Origin: Hyaloscypha bicolor E
Lineage: Eukaryota > Ascomycota > Leotiomycetes > Helotiales > Hyaloscyphaceae
Assembly (NCBI RefSeq): GCF_002865645.1
Contig: NW_020194594.1
Span: forward strand, 124,001 to 188,000
DNA: 64,000 nt
Direction of reading: 5' to 3'
Numbering within the stretch: the stretch's first letter is position 1; every line of letters starts with the position of its first letter. Shown here in pieces: positions 1 through 10,656 of the stretch. Both the position numbers and the translations under genes were made by a program. The notes beneath the pieces were generated by a model. That model was not told the DNA's origin and ran no database searches. It was given only the letters and a program-made list of their open reading frames with translations.

Positions 1-1105
1 GCTCGATGGTCGCATATATGGATCCGGTTGTTATGGTCTCTGCTATGGCAGCTGTGACGAAGTCTGTGGCGTTTGGTATCACGGGGAGCACGAGCTACAT
101 TCGTAAGCTTGACCTCGGACCTGCTTTCCAAATACCAGTTGTTGATCTTAGATGCAGCTCCATACATGCTAGCTCGAACATGGTCAACCTTAGACCACAT
201 GACCAAAGGCCGAGTCGCCTGGAACGTACGTTTGTCTCCTCCCTCATCTCTCCCCTCTTCAGCACCTACTCACATCCCTTTCTTCCATAGGTCGTAACCA
301 GCTACAGCAACTCAGCCGCCAAGGCTTTTGGAAAAGACAAAGTCAAGCCCAGTGCGGAACGCTACGAAGCCGCAACCGAATACATGGACGTGTGCTACCA
401 ACTGTGGGAAAAATCCTGGGAAGACGGGGCGCCCACCTGGCAAGTGGAGCCCGAGATGGCGTACGACCCAAGCAAGATCCACCGCATCGACTACAAAGGA
501 CAACACCACCAGCTCTTTGCATATGGTTCGACGCATCCATCACCACAACGCACACCAGTCATCTCCCAAGCCGGGGCTTCGAAATCTGGCATCGATTTTG
601 CTGGCAAGCACGCAGAAGCTATTTATACAGACTACAGCACAGTTTTTATGCTAAAGGAATACGTCGAGCAAGTCCGAGCAGCAGCCGTTCGCCACGGCCG
701 CGCACCTACGGATGTCAAGATCTTCGCAGCCATGTGTCCCATTCTCGGTCGCACTCTCAAAGAAGCGCAAGCCAAGCATGACAAAGCTTTCTCCCTGATC
801 TCCATCCAGTCTGGCATGGCGAAATTTGGTGGCTACACGAACATTGATCTGAGCAAGTATCCGCTCAAGGAAGCGATCAACATCGAGGCTGAGGAAGCCG
901 ATAACCTCATTACAGGTGTGCTGAGAGATTTCAATGAGCGGGCGAAGAGGGCGAAGGAGCCGTTTACGCCGGAGAGTATTGGGCGGGCGGGAGGCTTTAA
1001 CACTACGCCTAAGCCGGTGGGAACTGCGGAGATGGTGGCGGATGAGTTGCAGAGTTGGTTTGAAGAGACGGGAATTGATGGGTTTAATCTTGTTTGTCGG
1101 TTCTC

Positions 1106-1156
<51 letters not shown>

Positions 1157-1507
1157 TCCTCCTAGCTCGCTTTCCTCCCCTATTCTCCTCGCGAAACTTA
1201 GCGCATAAAGCTAACTTATCTTGTTATTGCAGACGTATCGAACCCGATGTCCTACGAAGACATCGTGGAGCTGCTGGTCCCTGAACTGCAGAAGCGAGGC
1301 TTGATGTGGCAGAACTATCACGTCCCGGGTGGAACCTTCAGAGAGAATCTTCATAATATTCCTGGAGAGCCGGGTCTGAGTCCAAGACATCCTGGGTCGA
1401 AGTTTAAGTGGAGTGCTCCAGCGGATGAGAAGAGCGAGATGAATGGAAATGGAAATGGGGAAGTGAAGACGAATGGGCATACGGTGCCGATTGTGGTTGG
1501 GGCGTGA
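1..1507 (+). CDS. FMN-dependent monooxygenase, NtaA/SnaA/DszA type (5' truncated by window edge)
   Basis: Flavin-dependent monooxygenase of the bacterial-luciferase-like superfamily (nitrilotriacetate/dibenzothiophene-sulfone class), expected to oxidise a small substrate with reduced FMN and O2; the substrate is not readable. I read four exons: <1-102, 152-225, 291-1095, 1233-1507, with introns 103-151 (GTAAGC), 226-290 (GTACGT) and 1096-1232 (GTCGGT). Removing them joins family-typical stretches: ITGSTSY, LARTWSTLDHMTKGRVAWNV, VTSYSNSAAKAFGKD, YEAATEYMDVCYQLWEKSW, then SNPMSYEDIVELLVPELQKR and VPGGTFRENL. About 417 residues are present; families of this type are roughly 440-480, so the N terminus lies upstream of base 1. 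The C terminus has a Gly/Asn-rich tail and stop at 1505-1507. Intron 3 holds a TTTC microsatellite. Exon phases are consistent at every junction. Family assignment is strong; physiological substrate unknown. Confidence 0.88.
1107..1159 (+). repeat. (TTTC)n microsatellite inside intron 3 of the monooxygenase gene
   Basis: About 13 tandem TTTC units form a pyrimidine tract in the middle of the 137-bp intron, between the donor at 1096 and the acceptor at 1231-1232. Reading through it would add a run of F/L/S residues that the family lacks, which supports its intronic position. Confidence 0.9.
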
Positions 1508-2048
1508 GCCACTTTGGTTGTGATCTTAGACCTTCTTGAAGCCTATCCAATGCCAACATCACTATCGAGGGCCAGCCAGCCGGATTCCAAATACAACGCA
1601 TAGTTACATACAACAACTCACAGCCCGTTCTAGAATATTGAAATCAAATTAAGTTCTTCAATCCGCTGTGGACATAGGCGTGAGCCAAGTTTCCCGAAAC
1701 GTCATGCCAGAACAAAAACCTGGTTTCGCTCCCTTTCCCCGCGTTCCCGTCACACACTCTCGGCACAGAAGCCATGCAATGCGCCACACTAATATAAAGT
1801 GGCTGAATAGGAGTGACTTTGCTGGAGGATCGGCACGCCGTATGAGATCAATGTTATGTTGGAGTCTGCTGTTGCCTCTATGCCCGGTAAATTTAGTATC
1901 ATGACCTCACGCGTGACAAACGCCGAAGTACATAAGTATAAACCAAGTATATCAAGACAACCTCCCTCGTCCCAACCGTGAAAAAGGTCTCTAAAGAAGA
2001 AGAAAACATAACAATAAAACTGAATCGAATCAAATCTACACCGCAATC
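1508..2048. other. Intergenic region
   Basis: I see no convincing coding sequence between the monooxygenase stop and the small gene at 2049. Base composition is ordinary and shows no RIP. It should hold the terminator of the former and the promoter of the latter. An A-rich stretch (about 1978-2030) directly precedes the ATG of the next gene. Confidence 0.5.
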
Positions 2049-2504
2049 ATGTCTTCAAGAAACGCCGCTCCCACCGACCTCAAAGACCCCGAAGTTACAC
2101 AACAGAATCTGCCTAAGGGCGAAACATGGGATGGAAATGAGTGCGCGCCCCTCTCTTTTCTTCCTAAACCCGCTCCGCCTCCGCATATAGGAGTAAGTAC
2201 GATAAGTAGAAGGCTGATCATCATAGGCCAGAGCGTACAGAAGGGAAAGATCAAATCCAAAGTTCGGCGTGGGAGGGACTGCGTAAGTACTCCTTTCTAG
2301 TTGATTGCCGTATTTCGTCAGTGAAAAGAAATTGATAATACTATATAGGAGAGATGGCGGCATGAGCACTGCGGATACGGTGGCGGATGGAGGGCAGGAT
2401 GTGAGTAGTGTTCCCCGGTTCGAGGGTGGAATTGAGTGTATGATGAATGGTGGACTGACGACTTAAAGGCCCCGGAGCAAGATGAAGAGTACAAGCCTTC
2501 TTAA
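2049..2504 (+). CDS. Small hydrophilic protein of unknown function, four exons, about 76 aa
   Basis: I do not recognise this protein. Proposed exons are 2049-2140, 2232-2282, 2349-2400 and 2469-2504. Introns start GTGCGC, GTAAGT and GTGAGT and end CAG, TAG and AAG; a CTGAT branch-like site lies before the first acceptor. Phases (2, 2, 0) are compatible and the joined frame runs to TAA at 2502-2504. The product starts MSSRNAAPTDLKDPEV, has SNPKFGVGG and GGMSTADTVADGG in the middle, and ends in an acidic EQDEEYKPS tail. It has no signal peptide or membrane segment and is probably disordered. The first acceptor is the least certain: TAG at 2226 is also possible but breaks phase. The consistent downstream frame across two clean introns argues that the gene is real. 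Confidence 0.6.
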
Positions 2505-2757
2505 TTAAGATTTTGGAAGAGCCCGTTGATGAGGAGTGAGAAAAGGGGGAACTACCATAATGTACGGATGGTAGGCTTCCTGACGAGACTTCTCGATAGC
2601 AACCCCAATTCCAAAATATCTCTTACATCCGAGCTTGCGGCCTTGACAGAGAACTCTTTCCTCCAATAGATTCCATCTCAGGACTCATTCACCAAACCCT
2701 TCACAATCAAGGTCTTGTAATTATTAATAGATAAAAGGAATATAATATCCAGCCTAG

Positions 2758-3060
2758 TGTGGTACGGCAAGCCGTACTCCATGAAAATCGCTTTGTTTTG
2801 GTAGTTTTGAGGTTTTGGTCACATGTCAAAGGCTGGGGCCTTTCGCACGTGACTTGCGCGGAAATCACATAAGAAAGCTGGCTTTTCTGTAGTTCTAGAC
2901 AACAATCCCTCTTTCATATCCAATCAATTGAGCTTTTAAATAGCACACTGTTTATGCTTTACTGCTTATGTCTTTGTTCCTGCTGTTTTGCTGTCAAGTC
3001 ACGTTTTGCGCTCTGGTGTACTTTATGTGGGTTTTGTCTTGTCGCAGTTTCCCTCCCACA
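2758..3060 (-). mobile_element. Solo LTR of the element E family, nearly free of RIP
   Basis: A 303-bp unit that starts TGTGG and ends CCACA when read on either strand, flanked by a 4-bp direct repeat CTAG (2754-2757 and 3061-3064). Its reverse complement aligns along its whole length with the 303-bp LTRs at 12,632-12,934 and 32,760-33,062; the differences are mostly C-to-T and G-to-A in those two copies. This copy keeps normal GC. It contains a perfect hairpin GTACGGC-AA-GCCGTAC (2762-2777) and a long imperfect palindrome GTCACATG...CACGTGAC around 2819-2852. Being alone with its own TSD, it is read as a solo LTR left by recombination. Confidence 0.82.
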
Positions 3061-3391
3061 CTAGCTACTCCTAGTGAGATAGTCTCTACTTCTTAAGACA
3101 GAATATGGAATAGGGAAGATGCCGAATTTCCCATGCACCGTAGCCCGACGAACTAATAAGCCGTTTCTTTAGTGAGAACTTGATTCAAGGCTCTTATTTG
3201 CCTTGCTAAAGTAAGGGATGTGGCTGAATTAGATTAATGAGCCCTAAAGGAAAAGACAACTACGCGTGAAGAGTGCTCATCTGGAATTGAAGTATATTTC
3301 TAAACAGTGGAATAGTTGAAGTGAAGGTCCATGCAATGGAAGTGAATATAAGGCGCTATTCCGTTTTTAGCGAGCTAGGCACCCCCTATTC
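3061..3391. other. Intergenic stretch between two mobile elements
   Basis: There is nothing coding here. It starts with the CTAG duplication of the solo LTR and ends with ATTC (3388-3391), which is repeated after the TIR element. Composition is ordinary. Confidence 0.5.
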
Positions 3392-3987
3392 CGGGAAAAT
3401 GTAAAACGACCCCCCCTCCCCCCCCCCCCCGGGTGTCGATTGGGGGCTAGGCTAACCTAAAGTAGTGGCGCTCGGACAGGAACACCAAAACTCTGGCTTT
3501 TTCTTTAATTTAATTCAACTTTATAAGGAATTAATACAATTTAATACTTATTTTATTCGCTTATTGCACTAATTAAGAGCTATCTAAATATAAACTTTTT
3601 AAAAAGTTTGGATTAGTAATAAATCTTTAAATTAAAAAAGGTAAAAATTCCGTATTTTATAGTTTAAAGATAAGCTTAAGAAAGCCTAGAAATTTAGCAA
3701 ATAAGTCCCTAATTTATAGGGCCTTATAGGGTTCAAAAACTAGAACCTAATTAATTAGTATATAAACTCCCTTAAATTAAAATTCTATTTTAGGGAATTT
3801 TTTAATTATAAGTTTGGAAGCACGTGATTATAATACTAGGGTTATAATATACTAGCTTATGCTTATATTAAAAAATATAACTTAAGATTTTTGAAGAACT
3901 TAGGTAGCCAATTACAAGTTTATTAACACCCCTGCCCTAATCTACGCCCTTAATCGACACCTGAGGGGGGTCGTTTTACATTTTCCC
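3392..3987. mobile_element. Short TIR element (MITE-like), partly RIP-mutated
   Basis: The left end GGGAAAATGTAAAACGACCC (from 3393) and the right end (to 3987) are inverted copies, and the match resumes further in at GTGTCGATT / AATCGACAC. ATTC occurs directly outside both ends (3388-3391, 3988-3991) and may be the TSD. The total is about 0.6 kb, too short for a transposase, and I see no ORF. The interior (about 3500-3950) is strongly AT-rich, whereas 3440-3500 is not. A run of 13 C sits in the left arm. It is probably a non-autonomous DNA transposon; the superfamily is undetermined. Confidence 0.7.
3418..3430. repeat. Poly-C run of 13
   Basis: A homopolymer of 13 C in the left terminal repeat of the TIR element, missing from the right arm, where the matching part is only about six bases long. 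It is a likely slippage site. Confidence 0.85.
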
Positions 3988-5324
3988 ATTCTTCGGAGCC
4001 AATTCTAGATCCCCGTCAGCCAGAGCCGCACCTCACAACTTATTAAGCGAACTTCAACCTCATCGTATAAGAACACATCGCGTCAGTCTGTTAATCACCC
4101 ATTCAACTCCTCTCTGCCACAAGGAGTCGTACTCAAATACGCACGATACTGCTCTATAATGACCGTCGGTAGTTCTGTATGGTTTCGACTGGACAAGGGT
4201 TCCAATACATGATGACCTCACTAAGCGTCTAGGAGACTTGACGAAGCACTTTAAGCGGAAGTATCTAGCTAATATCAACGAAAGAGATTGGATCGGGTGT
4301 AAGGTCTGTCGGATATCTCTATAGCATAAGCCGCATCTGCAGAATCACGCAGAGAGCATCCACTGGACGGTTTCTTGACCCCTTGATGCTCTACGAAAAG
4401 TGTACGGCTACCTAGCCGACTTTGTTTTTGTCTTTTATTTTTGTGCTATCATGTATTACATAGGCATTTCCTTTCCACTATCTTCTAGAATATATAGATC
4501 AAGGGGGATTCAATTGCAAGAAAGAGGGCAAGCCTTAGGAGTGGATTTTTGGCAAGTTCCCTAGCAGGACTCGACCCGCAATACATACGCGCTGGAACAT
4601 GGTCCGACCCCGAGGCGAATAGGCTTCCTCCCATAGGTAGACGGGCAGCAGCTCAAGCTCTGTGCCTACTTGTCCCTTGGCATCTGCCGGGACGAACGTC
4701 TGAAAGGAATCTTGTCCTTCTGTCGGCCAGTCCCGACGCCGGAGCAGGTACAGTCAAGGGAAGCGGCGTTCAAGGCGTGGAGGTTTATGGGGGGGAATCA
4801 AATGCATGGGTGAAACACCACTTCCCGATTTGTCCAGAGTTGACAGCGCCTTCCTCCTCGAGCTCGCCGAATATCTGATCGCAAATAAACTATCAAAGCT
4901 TCTCGGACTTCGGGTCATTGACCTAAATCCACACGCATGTTAGAGCTCATTCCCCCTCAAGGAACTGTCATGCTGGATATCTCGGTTCTAAATGGTTGTG
5001 TCCCCGCTAGGCAGACTGGCTGGAAGTTCGAAAGTGAGGATGGCGAGCCACGCGTGTCAGGCAAATGAGTCGCACGGCCAGACTGCCACAACGCATGAGA
5101 TTTACAACAAAGGCGACCCTCATCCAAGGCTTTTCAAGATCTGAAGCATGTACTTGTGGAATTCTCTGTTTGTAGCTCAGAACTGGCACTGTGTTGACAC
5201 TAAGCTCTGAGGATAAGTGGCCTGAATTCCCTGCTATTTTCTATATAGATTCTAGCAATTCGTCTTTCCAGGGAAGTCTTGCTCATACGGGTTCGGATAG
5301 ACAGCGTTCCTCACTTGACAGATA
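3988..5324. other. Intergenic region without supported genes
   Basis: About 1.3 kb of ordinary composition. Short open frames at 4549-4878 (TTG start) and 4060-4278 have no recognisable domain and I do not support them. The region contains the 3' side of the NLR gene, whose stop is at 5325. Confidence 0.5.
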
Positions 5325-8300
5325 TCAAGAATCTTCCGAGCCTCGTGTAACATGATCCCTATCCTTCAGATTATCTCTGATTAGCCCCAACAATTCTTTG
5401 CAATTTGGAGGATGGTGCGTCTTGATGAAATCAACAAGGGAGATTCGTGACTTTCCATATCGTAGTCGGACGAACTCTGGTTCATAATAAAAGAAAAAAT
5501 CATTGGGGGATATGCTATAGAGCACTTCTCCGTCAGCTCCTGTCAGCACCCCCTTCTCCCATTCTCCGGCCTCAGCCAGCCATACTTGAGGGTCAGCTCC
5601 AAGCTTGAGCATGATCTCTATGCCCTTCCAATTGAAATGCTTCTCATAATCGTTATAGCCTGGATATTGACGCCATGCATGACTCGTTGCTTGGAAGAAT
5701 ACTTCTCTGGCCAAGAATTGGTACCATATCCATGCAGGGCAGCCAACGTTGTACTGCTTGCTCGTCCCGTCTGTTGAAAGACCCGCCGTCTCGAATGTCA
5801 GGCCGATGTCAACCAGTTTGCTTGCCAAGAACTCAGCGGAGCGAGATCGAACGTATGATTTCTTCGCTCCGACGGTAAAGAGGAGGTCGGTCAAGATTGT
5901 GTGAATCCGACTTTTGTCCTTTGGCAGGTTGAGATAGTTGTTAAGCGCCCAGTCGAGGTATTCGTGGATACCCAATATCTGGCACTGGCGGAAGACATCC
6001 ACGATTCGCCCAGTCGGGTGAAGATTCGTCTGGAAGTGGTGCAGGATCTCGGTTGTCCACTGGGGGTCCAACTGTGCCAGTCCCAGCTCGACATCGATTC
6101 GGCGAAGGAGGTGGAAGATTTTCTCGTGACCGATGAGGTCACACTCTCTAAGGCGGTGGAGCAAGTAAGGAGTTGTGATGATCCTGCGTTCAGGTGGGCT
6201 GCTCGAATCTGCCAGGACAAGCCAGGTGAGCATCTCCGCAACTCGGCCGTCACTGAGCCCCACCTCTGCCGCGTGTTTTGAGAGGTAGTGTTGTAGCGAC
6301 TCCGGTATAGCTCGATGGGTGAAGCGAATGAGGCCGTTGTCGTCAACCTCGACGAGGCCTCTGCATCGAATCGATAGTCTGTTTTCCCGTACGGCTCGAG
6401 ATCTCCGCAGTCGATGAGGGGCGTTTGTGAGGACGTCGGAGTCAAAGGCCAAGTGTTTGTTCTTGTCCGCTAGATCGAACACAAGCTCAGAGTGTTCTAG
6501 GGTTAGGAATTGTTCCTTACTCACAGGCAGAAGGATATCTTCTAAGATCCTCAGTTCGACTTTGGTCTTGGAAGCTGATATCAGAAGTCCGGACATCCTC
6601 ATGGCTCCTGCGAGAAGATAGTACGAGCCCGTTCGATGATGAGCTGGGACTGACTCGACAATCGTCTTGAAGAAGCTATCCAGGTCCTTGTCGGACGACT
6701 CTCTGACAATCCTCTCCATCACATCCATCACATCCACGGAATCACCTTCCGCGAGGGCGATCTCGATCTGGTTTAGGATCATTCCTACCCACAGAAAGAT
6801 GCCATTTGCCTCAGCGAAAACCTTGTCTCTGAGAGCAATACATCGTTCTCTCATCTCCTTTGACCCTTGCATCATTCTTGTAAAGTACGGGTTGTTGACC
6901 AATTTGTTGATGACAAGAGTCTCGATATCATCTTTCGTGAGATTCTGGAGCATAATTCTTTGAGATGTCGGAAAGACATTCAGGAACTCTGGCAGAGGGC
7001 GACTCGAAACGCACATCTTCACGTCCCCTTTTGAATCATTCGCCCATTTCTGTAGGTCGCACGCGAGGCGGTAGTGAGTTTGGTTCCTCTGCTCAAACTC
7101 GTCGAGGCCATCGATGAAGAAGCAGATACAATACTCTCCAAGTATCCCACGGTCGGTTAAAAGTATCTCGAACGCTTTGTTTATCTCTCGGTCTCCAAGC
7201 TCTAGGTGTGATATGTCTTGAACCATGTCTCTCCGTTGTTCCCACTGCCTAGGGAATAAACGTGGAGCCAGAGTTGGGACCTGTTGCAAGACACTGTGCA
7301 ACAGACTGTGGATGAGGCCTTTCCAGGTCTTCTGTTGCTCGACCGACGTGACCCTATAGAAGAAGAATTTACAGAAAATTGGAGTCTTGCTGCGTGAGGC
7401 TGCCCATCCATGCAATAGCATTTCAGCCTCACGGTCCTCATCGCCATCGCAGAGATACTTCATCAAAGTGGATTTACCCGACCCTGCTTTCCCTGCGATG
7501 TGAAAGATGCCCGAGCCTCTCTCAAGCCATTCAGTGAAGGTCAAGTCGAGATCACGCTGCATTTCGCGGAGTTTGTCCGGATTTTTATAAATCCAGCCAA
7601 AGGTGTTCGGCTCTGCGTTGCCGATGGTTCGAAATCGGGTATCGATACCAGGGAACCAGAGCGCTTCGAGGATCAGCTTTCTTCGGATCACATCTTGAGC
7701 TTCCTGGAATGCGGCTTTTAAGGACTCAATCTTCTGTCCCAAATCGCCTCCAGCATTTTTGATACTATCGTCGAGTTCCTCCAGGTTTCTTTCCAGGTTT
7801 CTTTTGATGGAATAAACCTCGTGGCTCATCTGCGTTTTAAGGTCTTCGAGCCTATCGACCATGTCTATAACTCTCTCGCTGTCGATACGTAAGTCAGAAA
7901 CTTGTGGCCTTTCTAGATGACCATGGCCATGCTTACCTAATGGTGGCTAGTAGAAGAGTCTCTAATTTCGTTCGGTAGCCTTCCAATTCCTTCTGGAACT
8001 TCGTGATATCAGAGCTCTTCAGCATTGTGCGGAGAGTAGCAGAAATTGCGGATCGCAATGAGCCTTTTTGGGCCTTGCACTCCCTAAGCACCTCACGAAG
8101 ATTGACACATGTTGTCTTCATTTTGCCAATCACCGTTGCCACCTCTAAATCTGTCTTGGACATTTGATGCTTGGCCATTATCTGTGCCGAATTGAGCTCT
8201 TTGACGACAATTTCCATCTTGTCAGCAGTCTCCTCTAGCTCTTTGTGTTCGTCTGTCGCTCCCAAGTCATGGAGTTTCTTGACGATCTTGCCGCACTGGA

Positions 8301-8364
8301 TGGCCCTATCGCATAGAGCCAGGAGGCCGTTCGTGATACTGATGGCAGTGAAGGGGTCCACCAT
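5325..8364 (-). CDS. NACHT-domain NLR-like protein (fungal STAND NTPase), two exons, about 993 aa
   Basis: Intracellular STAND-type signalling NTPase, the fungal counterpart of NLR receptors, typically linked to allorecognition or defence. Exons 8364-7937 and 7878-5325 are joined over a 58-bp intron (GTAAGC...CAG) in phase 2; without splicing the upstream frame stops at once. The start is the ATG at 8364 (VDPFTAISI...), the usual opening of fungal NLR N-terminal domains. Residues 1-145 are a helical N-terminal domain and about 150-210 look like coiled coil. LWFPGIDTRF (about 216-225) is the linker typical ahead of NACHT. Walker A GKAGSGKST is at about 272-280, Walker B FFIDGLDEFE at about 395-404, and SSRP at about 434-437. 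After NACHT comes a region like DUF7791. Near the C terminus GIEIMLKLGADP is a single ankyrin-like piece, with no full repeat array. It lies 4.3 kb from the RIP block but is itself unmutated. Its ligand and any death effector are not readable. Confidence 0.88.
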
Positions 8365-9126
8365 GATGTACCGCAAGCTAGTATCACAAAAAGCATTCGC
8401 AGGACTTGAATCTAGAGTTTCTGCGCGAGTGAAGACTGCTCTCTCGAAATTCTAGATGATGATAATTGCCTTTGGCGTCTGGGCACGTTCTCGGCTCGAC
8501 TGACGTGTCAATCCCGCACCCTCCATTATTGTCCCTCTCTCCTCCACACCACTAGCAAATCGGCTGCTGGCTGACGTGATTGTTGGCTGACTTCAGGGTC
8601 CTTATAGACACTAAAATTGCAGTGCTTCCGGGGAGAGATGGTTACGCTTCTCTGCCTAAGGTAGCGTCTATTCGGGGGGTGTTGTGTCGTCACATGACCT
8701 TTTAGCGTCTTAGCGCGGCACCCTGTATCTTAGTCTCGAGCTCCCCGCTCCTTCTTCTCTCTTTAGACGTAATACACCACACACCCGAATACAGCTGTTT
8801 TCCGCGAGAACACCAGCTCTAGGATCGTGATAGGGGGAAGCCATCGCGCGATGCCAGACATTCGTAAAGAATGTGTCTTATTTTACAGTCACGTGCGGTT
8901 TCAGATTCTGCTGCCACGTGCTACCCTATCAAAAGTTCACCCTCTCTAAATTCTTATGAGAATCATTACTAAGTTTACTATTCTTGGACAACAAGGAAGT
9001 GGACATTCAAGTTGATGTACTTACTGGCAAAGATTGGAATCCAGAAGCGTTAGGAAATGATGCCTCGGTGGAACCTTCCACGCGGCAAGAGGCAACGAGT
9101 GAGACAAGGAATCTGTCACATCATTT
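8365..9126. other. Upstream region of the NLR gene
   Basis: No supported gene. It contains several CACGTG-type motifs (for example around 8692 as CACATGAC, 8890 as CACGTGC and 8914 as CACGTGC), which could bind bHLH factors; this is suggestive only. It should hold the promoter of the NLR, which is read leftwards. Confidence 0.4.
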
Positions 9127-9663
9127 ATGGTTACTGACAGGGACCTAGTGGTGCACCCCAGATCATCTTTGGTCTCACAAATGCAGCCACCTTCTTCCTT
9201 CCCGACATTTTTTGGGCAAGTCATCGCAGCTGCATCACTCGCAGTCTTTCAACCACAACCATCCTATCCCGCAGGAAGACACCAAATGAGCCACCAAGCA
9301 GATGGTGTATCAAGTTCGTATCCTGGTGATCCAAACATAATGACTCCGAGCCAGGTTTCACCAACCCCTCTAAGGACCTACCAATCTTCCTCACCTCTGG
9401 CCGGTTTGCCAAAGAGTCTATCGAGACTGAACTTTGTTAACTTGCAAGGGATACAAGGCGGTCCTCCTTCGTGGAGCCCAACTGAGATGAGTGCGAGAAA
9501 CTCGATGGTCAACGGAGGACACGCCGGGCCCAATCCGGATGCCTTCCACCGCGACAATACCACGCACCAAGAAAAAGGCCAAAGGAAAAGAAAGGCCGAT
9601 GAAACCATTGATTATTCCGATACTGATACTGCGGGGAAGAGGAGGAAGGCTTTTGACCAGTGA
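9127..9663 (+). CDS. Hypothetical basic, low-complexity protein (178 aa)
   Basis: ATG-started open frame ending TGA at 9661-9663. I recognise no domain. The product is rich in Ser, Pro, Gln and Asn in its middle part and ends with two basic clusters, GQRKRKADE and GKRRKAFDQ, which look like a nuclear localisation signal around an acidic YSDTDT stretch. This is the composition of a disordered nuclear protein tail, so it may be the last exon of a longer gene or a chance ORF. The opposite strand also has shorter open frames. Confidence 0.35.
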   Translation: MVTDRDLVVHPRSSLVSQMQPPSSFPTFFGQVIAAASLAVFQPQPSYPAGRHQMSHQADGVSSSYPGDPNIMTPSQVSPTPLRTYQSSSPLAGLPKSLSRLNFVNLQGIQGGPPSWSPTEMSARNSMVNGGHAGPNPDAFHRDNTTHQEKGQRKRKADETIDYSDTDTAGKRRKAFDQ

Positions 9664-10656
9664 AGCACGCAAGATCTCTCGACTCGGGAGTCTCTTTCCT
9701 GATGATTATCAATATTGGCAAATATGGGTACTGTTTCTTCCGTTAATTAGAATGGCAAGAACTTTGGGGTCGGCATCCGGCTAAAGAAAGAGTAGGGTGG
9801 ATATTTGATTCATTTGAGAACTAGAAGGATGGCATCTTCAAGGCGCGTGTCTTACGAACTCAACATTAGGAATGGAACCGGCTACCAAGAGCATTAATTT
9901 GTTTCCGAGTCCAAATCCAAACTCAGTGGTAAAACACCGCAGATGTGAGTCGTGCAAGCCGAACATGGTTCGGAGGGACGTGGATTCCTGAGACTGCCAA
10001 AGCTCTGAGCCAATCAGAAACGAAGCAACGAGAGTCATCGAAAGCGGAATTCGAGTCTCTAGAACATGAAGGATGAAGGAAACAGGCTAAAATATCCTTT
10101 GAGTATCGTTATTTATGAGTCGCGCTCGCCGGAATCTTCCACACTGTACAGCGATGCAGAGTCCGTAGTGGTAGGCTGGCATTGCACCCTGCGTAGACTA
10201 CATGTCATATGACCGCTGCAAGCAGCCATTCCGCCGTGTCCACCTGTTCCAAGTGTATATGACTTGTTGTCTCATGGCCCGCAATCTGTAATGTATCTCT
10301 CCGCGGGTAGGCTCGTTAGATCTGAGTCTTCACTTCATTTATCTATGTTTCTGGAAGGTTTCTTCTCTGGAGCACGTGATTATGTCGCAGGACATTCTCA
10401 TTTAGCACAGCTGCTGGAGCCTACACTATTCTTCACAACGCCGACTATAATATATTTATGCCTCCAGAGATATCATACCAATATCCATGGTAAAGTTGAG
10501 TTGGATTCTTACCCAAGAATCCGGGATGGATGTCAAACTTCCAATTATCTCCCAAATCTGCCTCGTGAATGGGAGATCTCCGGGCTCCCATGCCCCGGAT
10601 TCCATTGGCTGGATCGTTATTTATTTCTGGGGAATCTCAAAGCATTTCTAAAAGCG
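9664..10656. other. Intergenic region
   Basis: I see no supported gene. A long plus-strand open frame that starts at 10,264 overlaps the better-looking minus-strand ORF at 10,657-11,109 and lacks recognisable motifs. Composition is ordinary and not RIP-like. Confidence 0.4.

Noticed and set aside
4549..4878. Plus-strand frame of 109 codons
   Set aside because: It begins at a TTG rather than an ATG, with no motif and no convincing splice partners.
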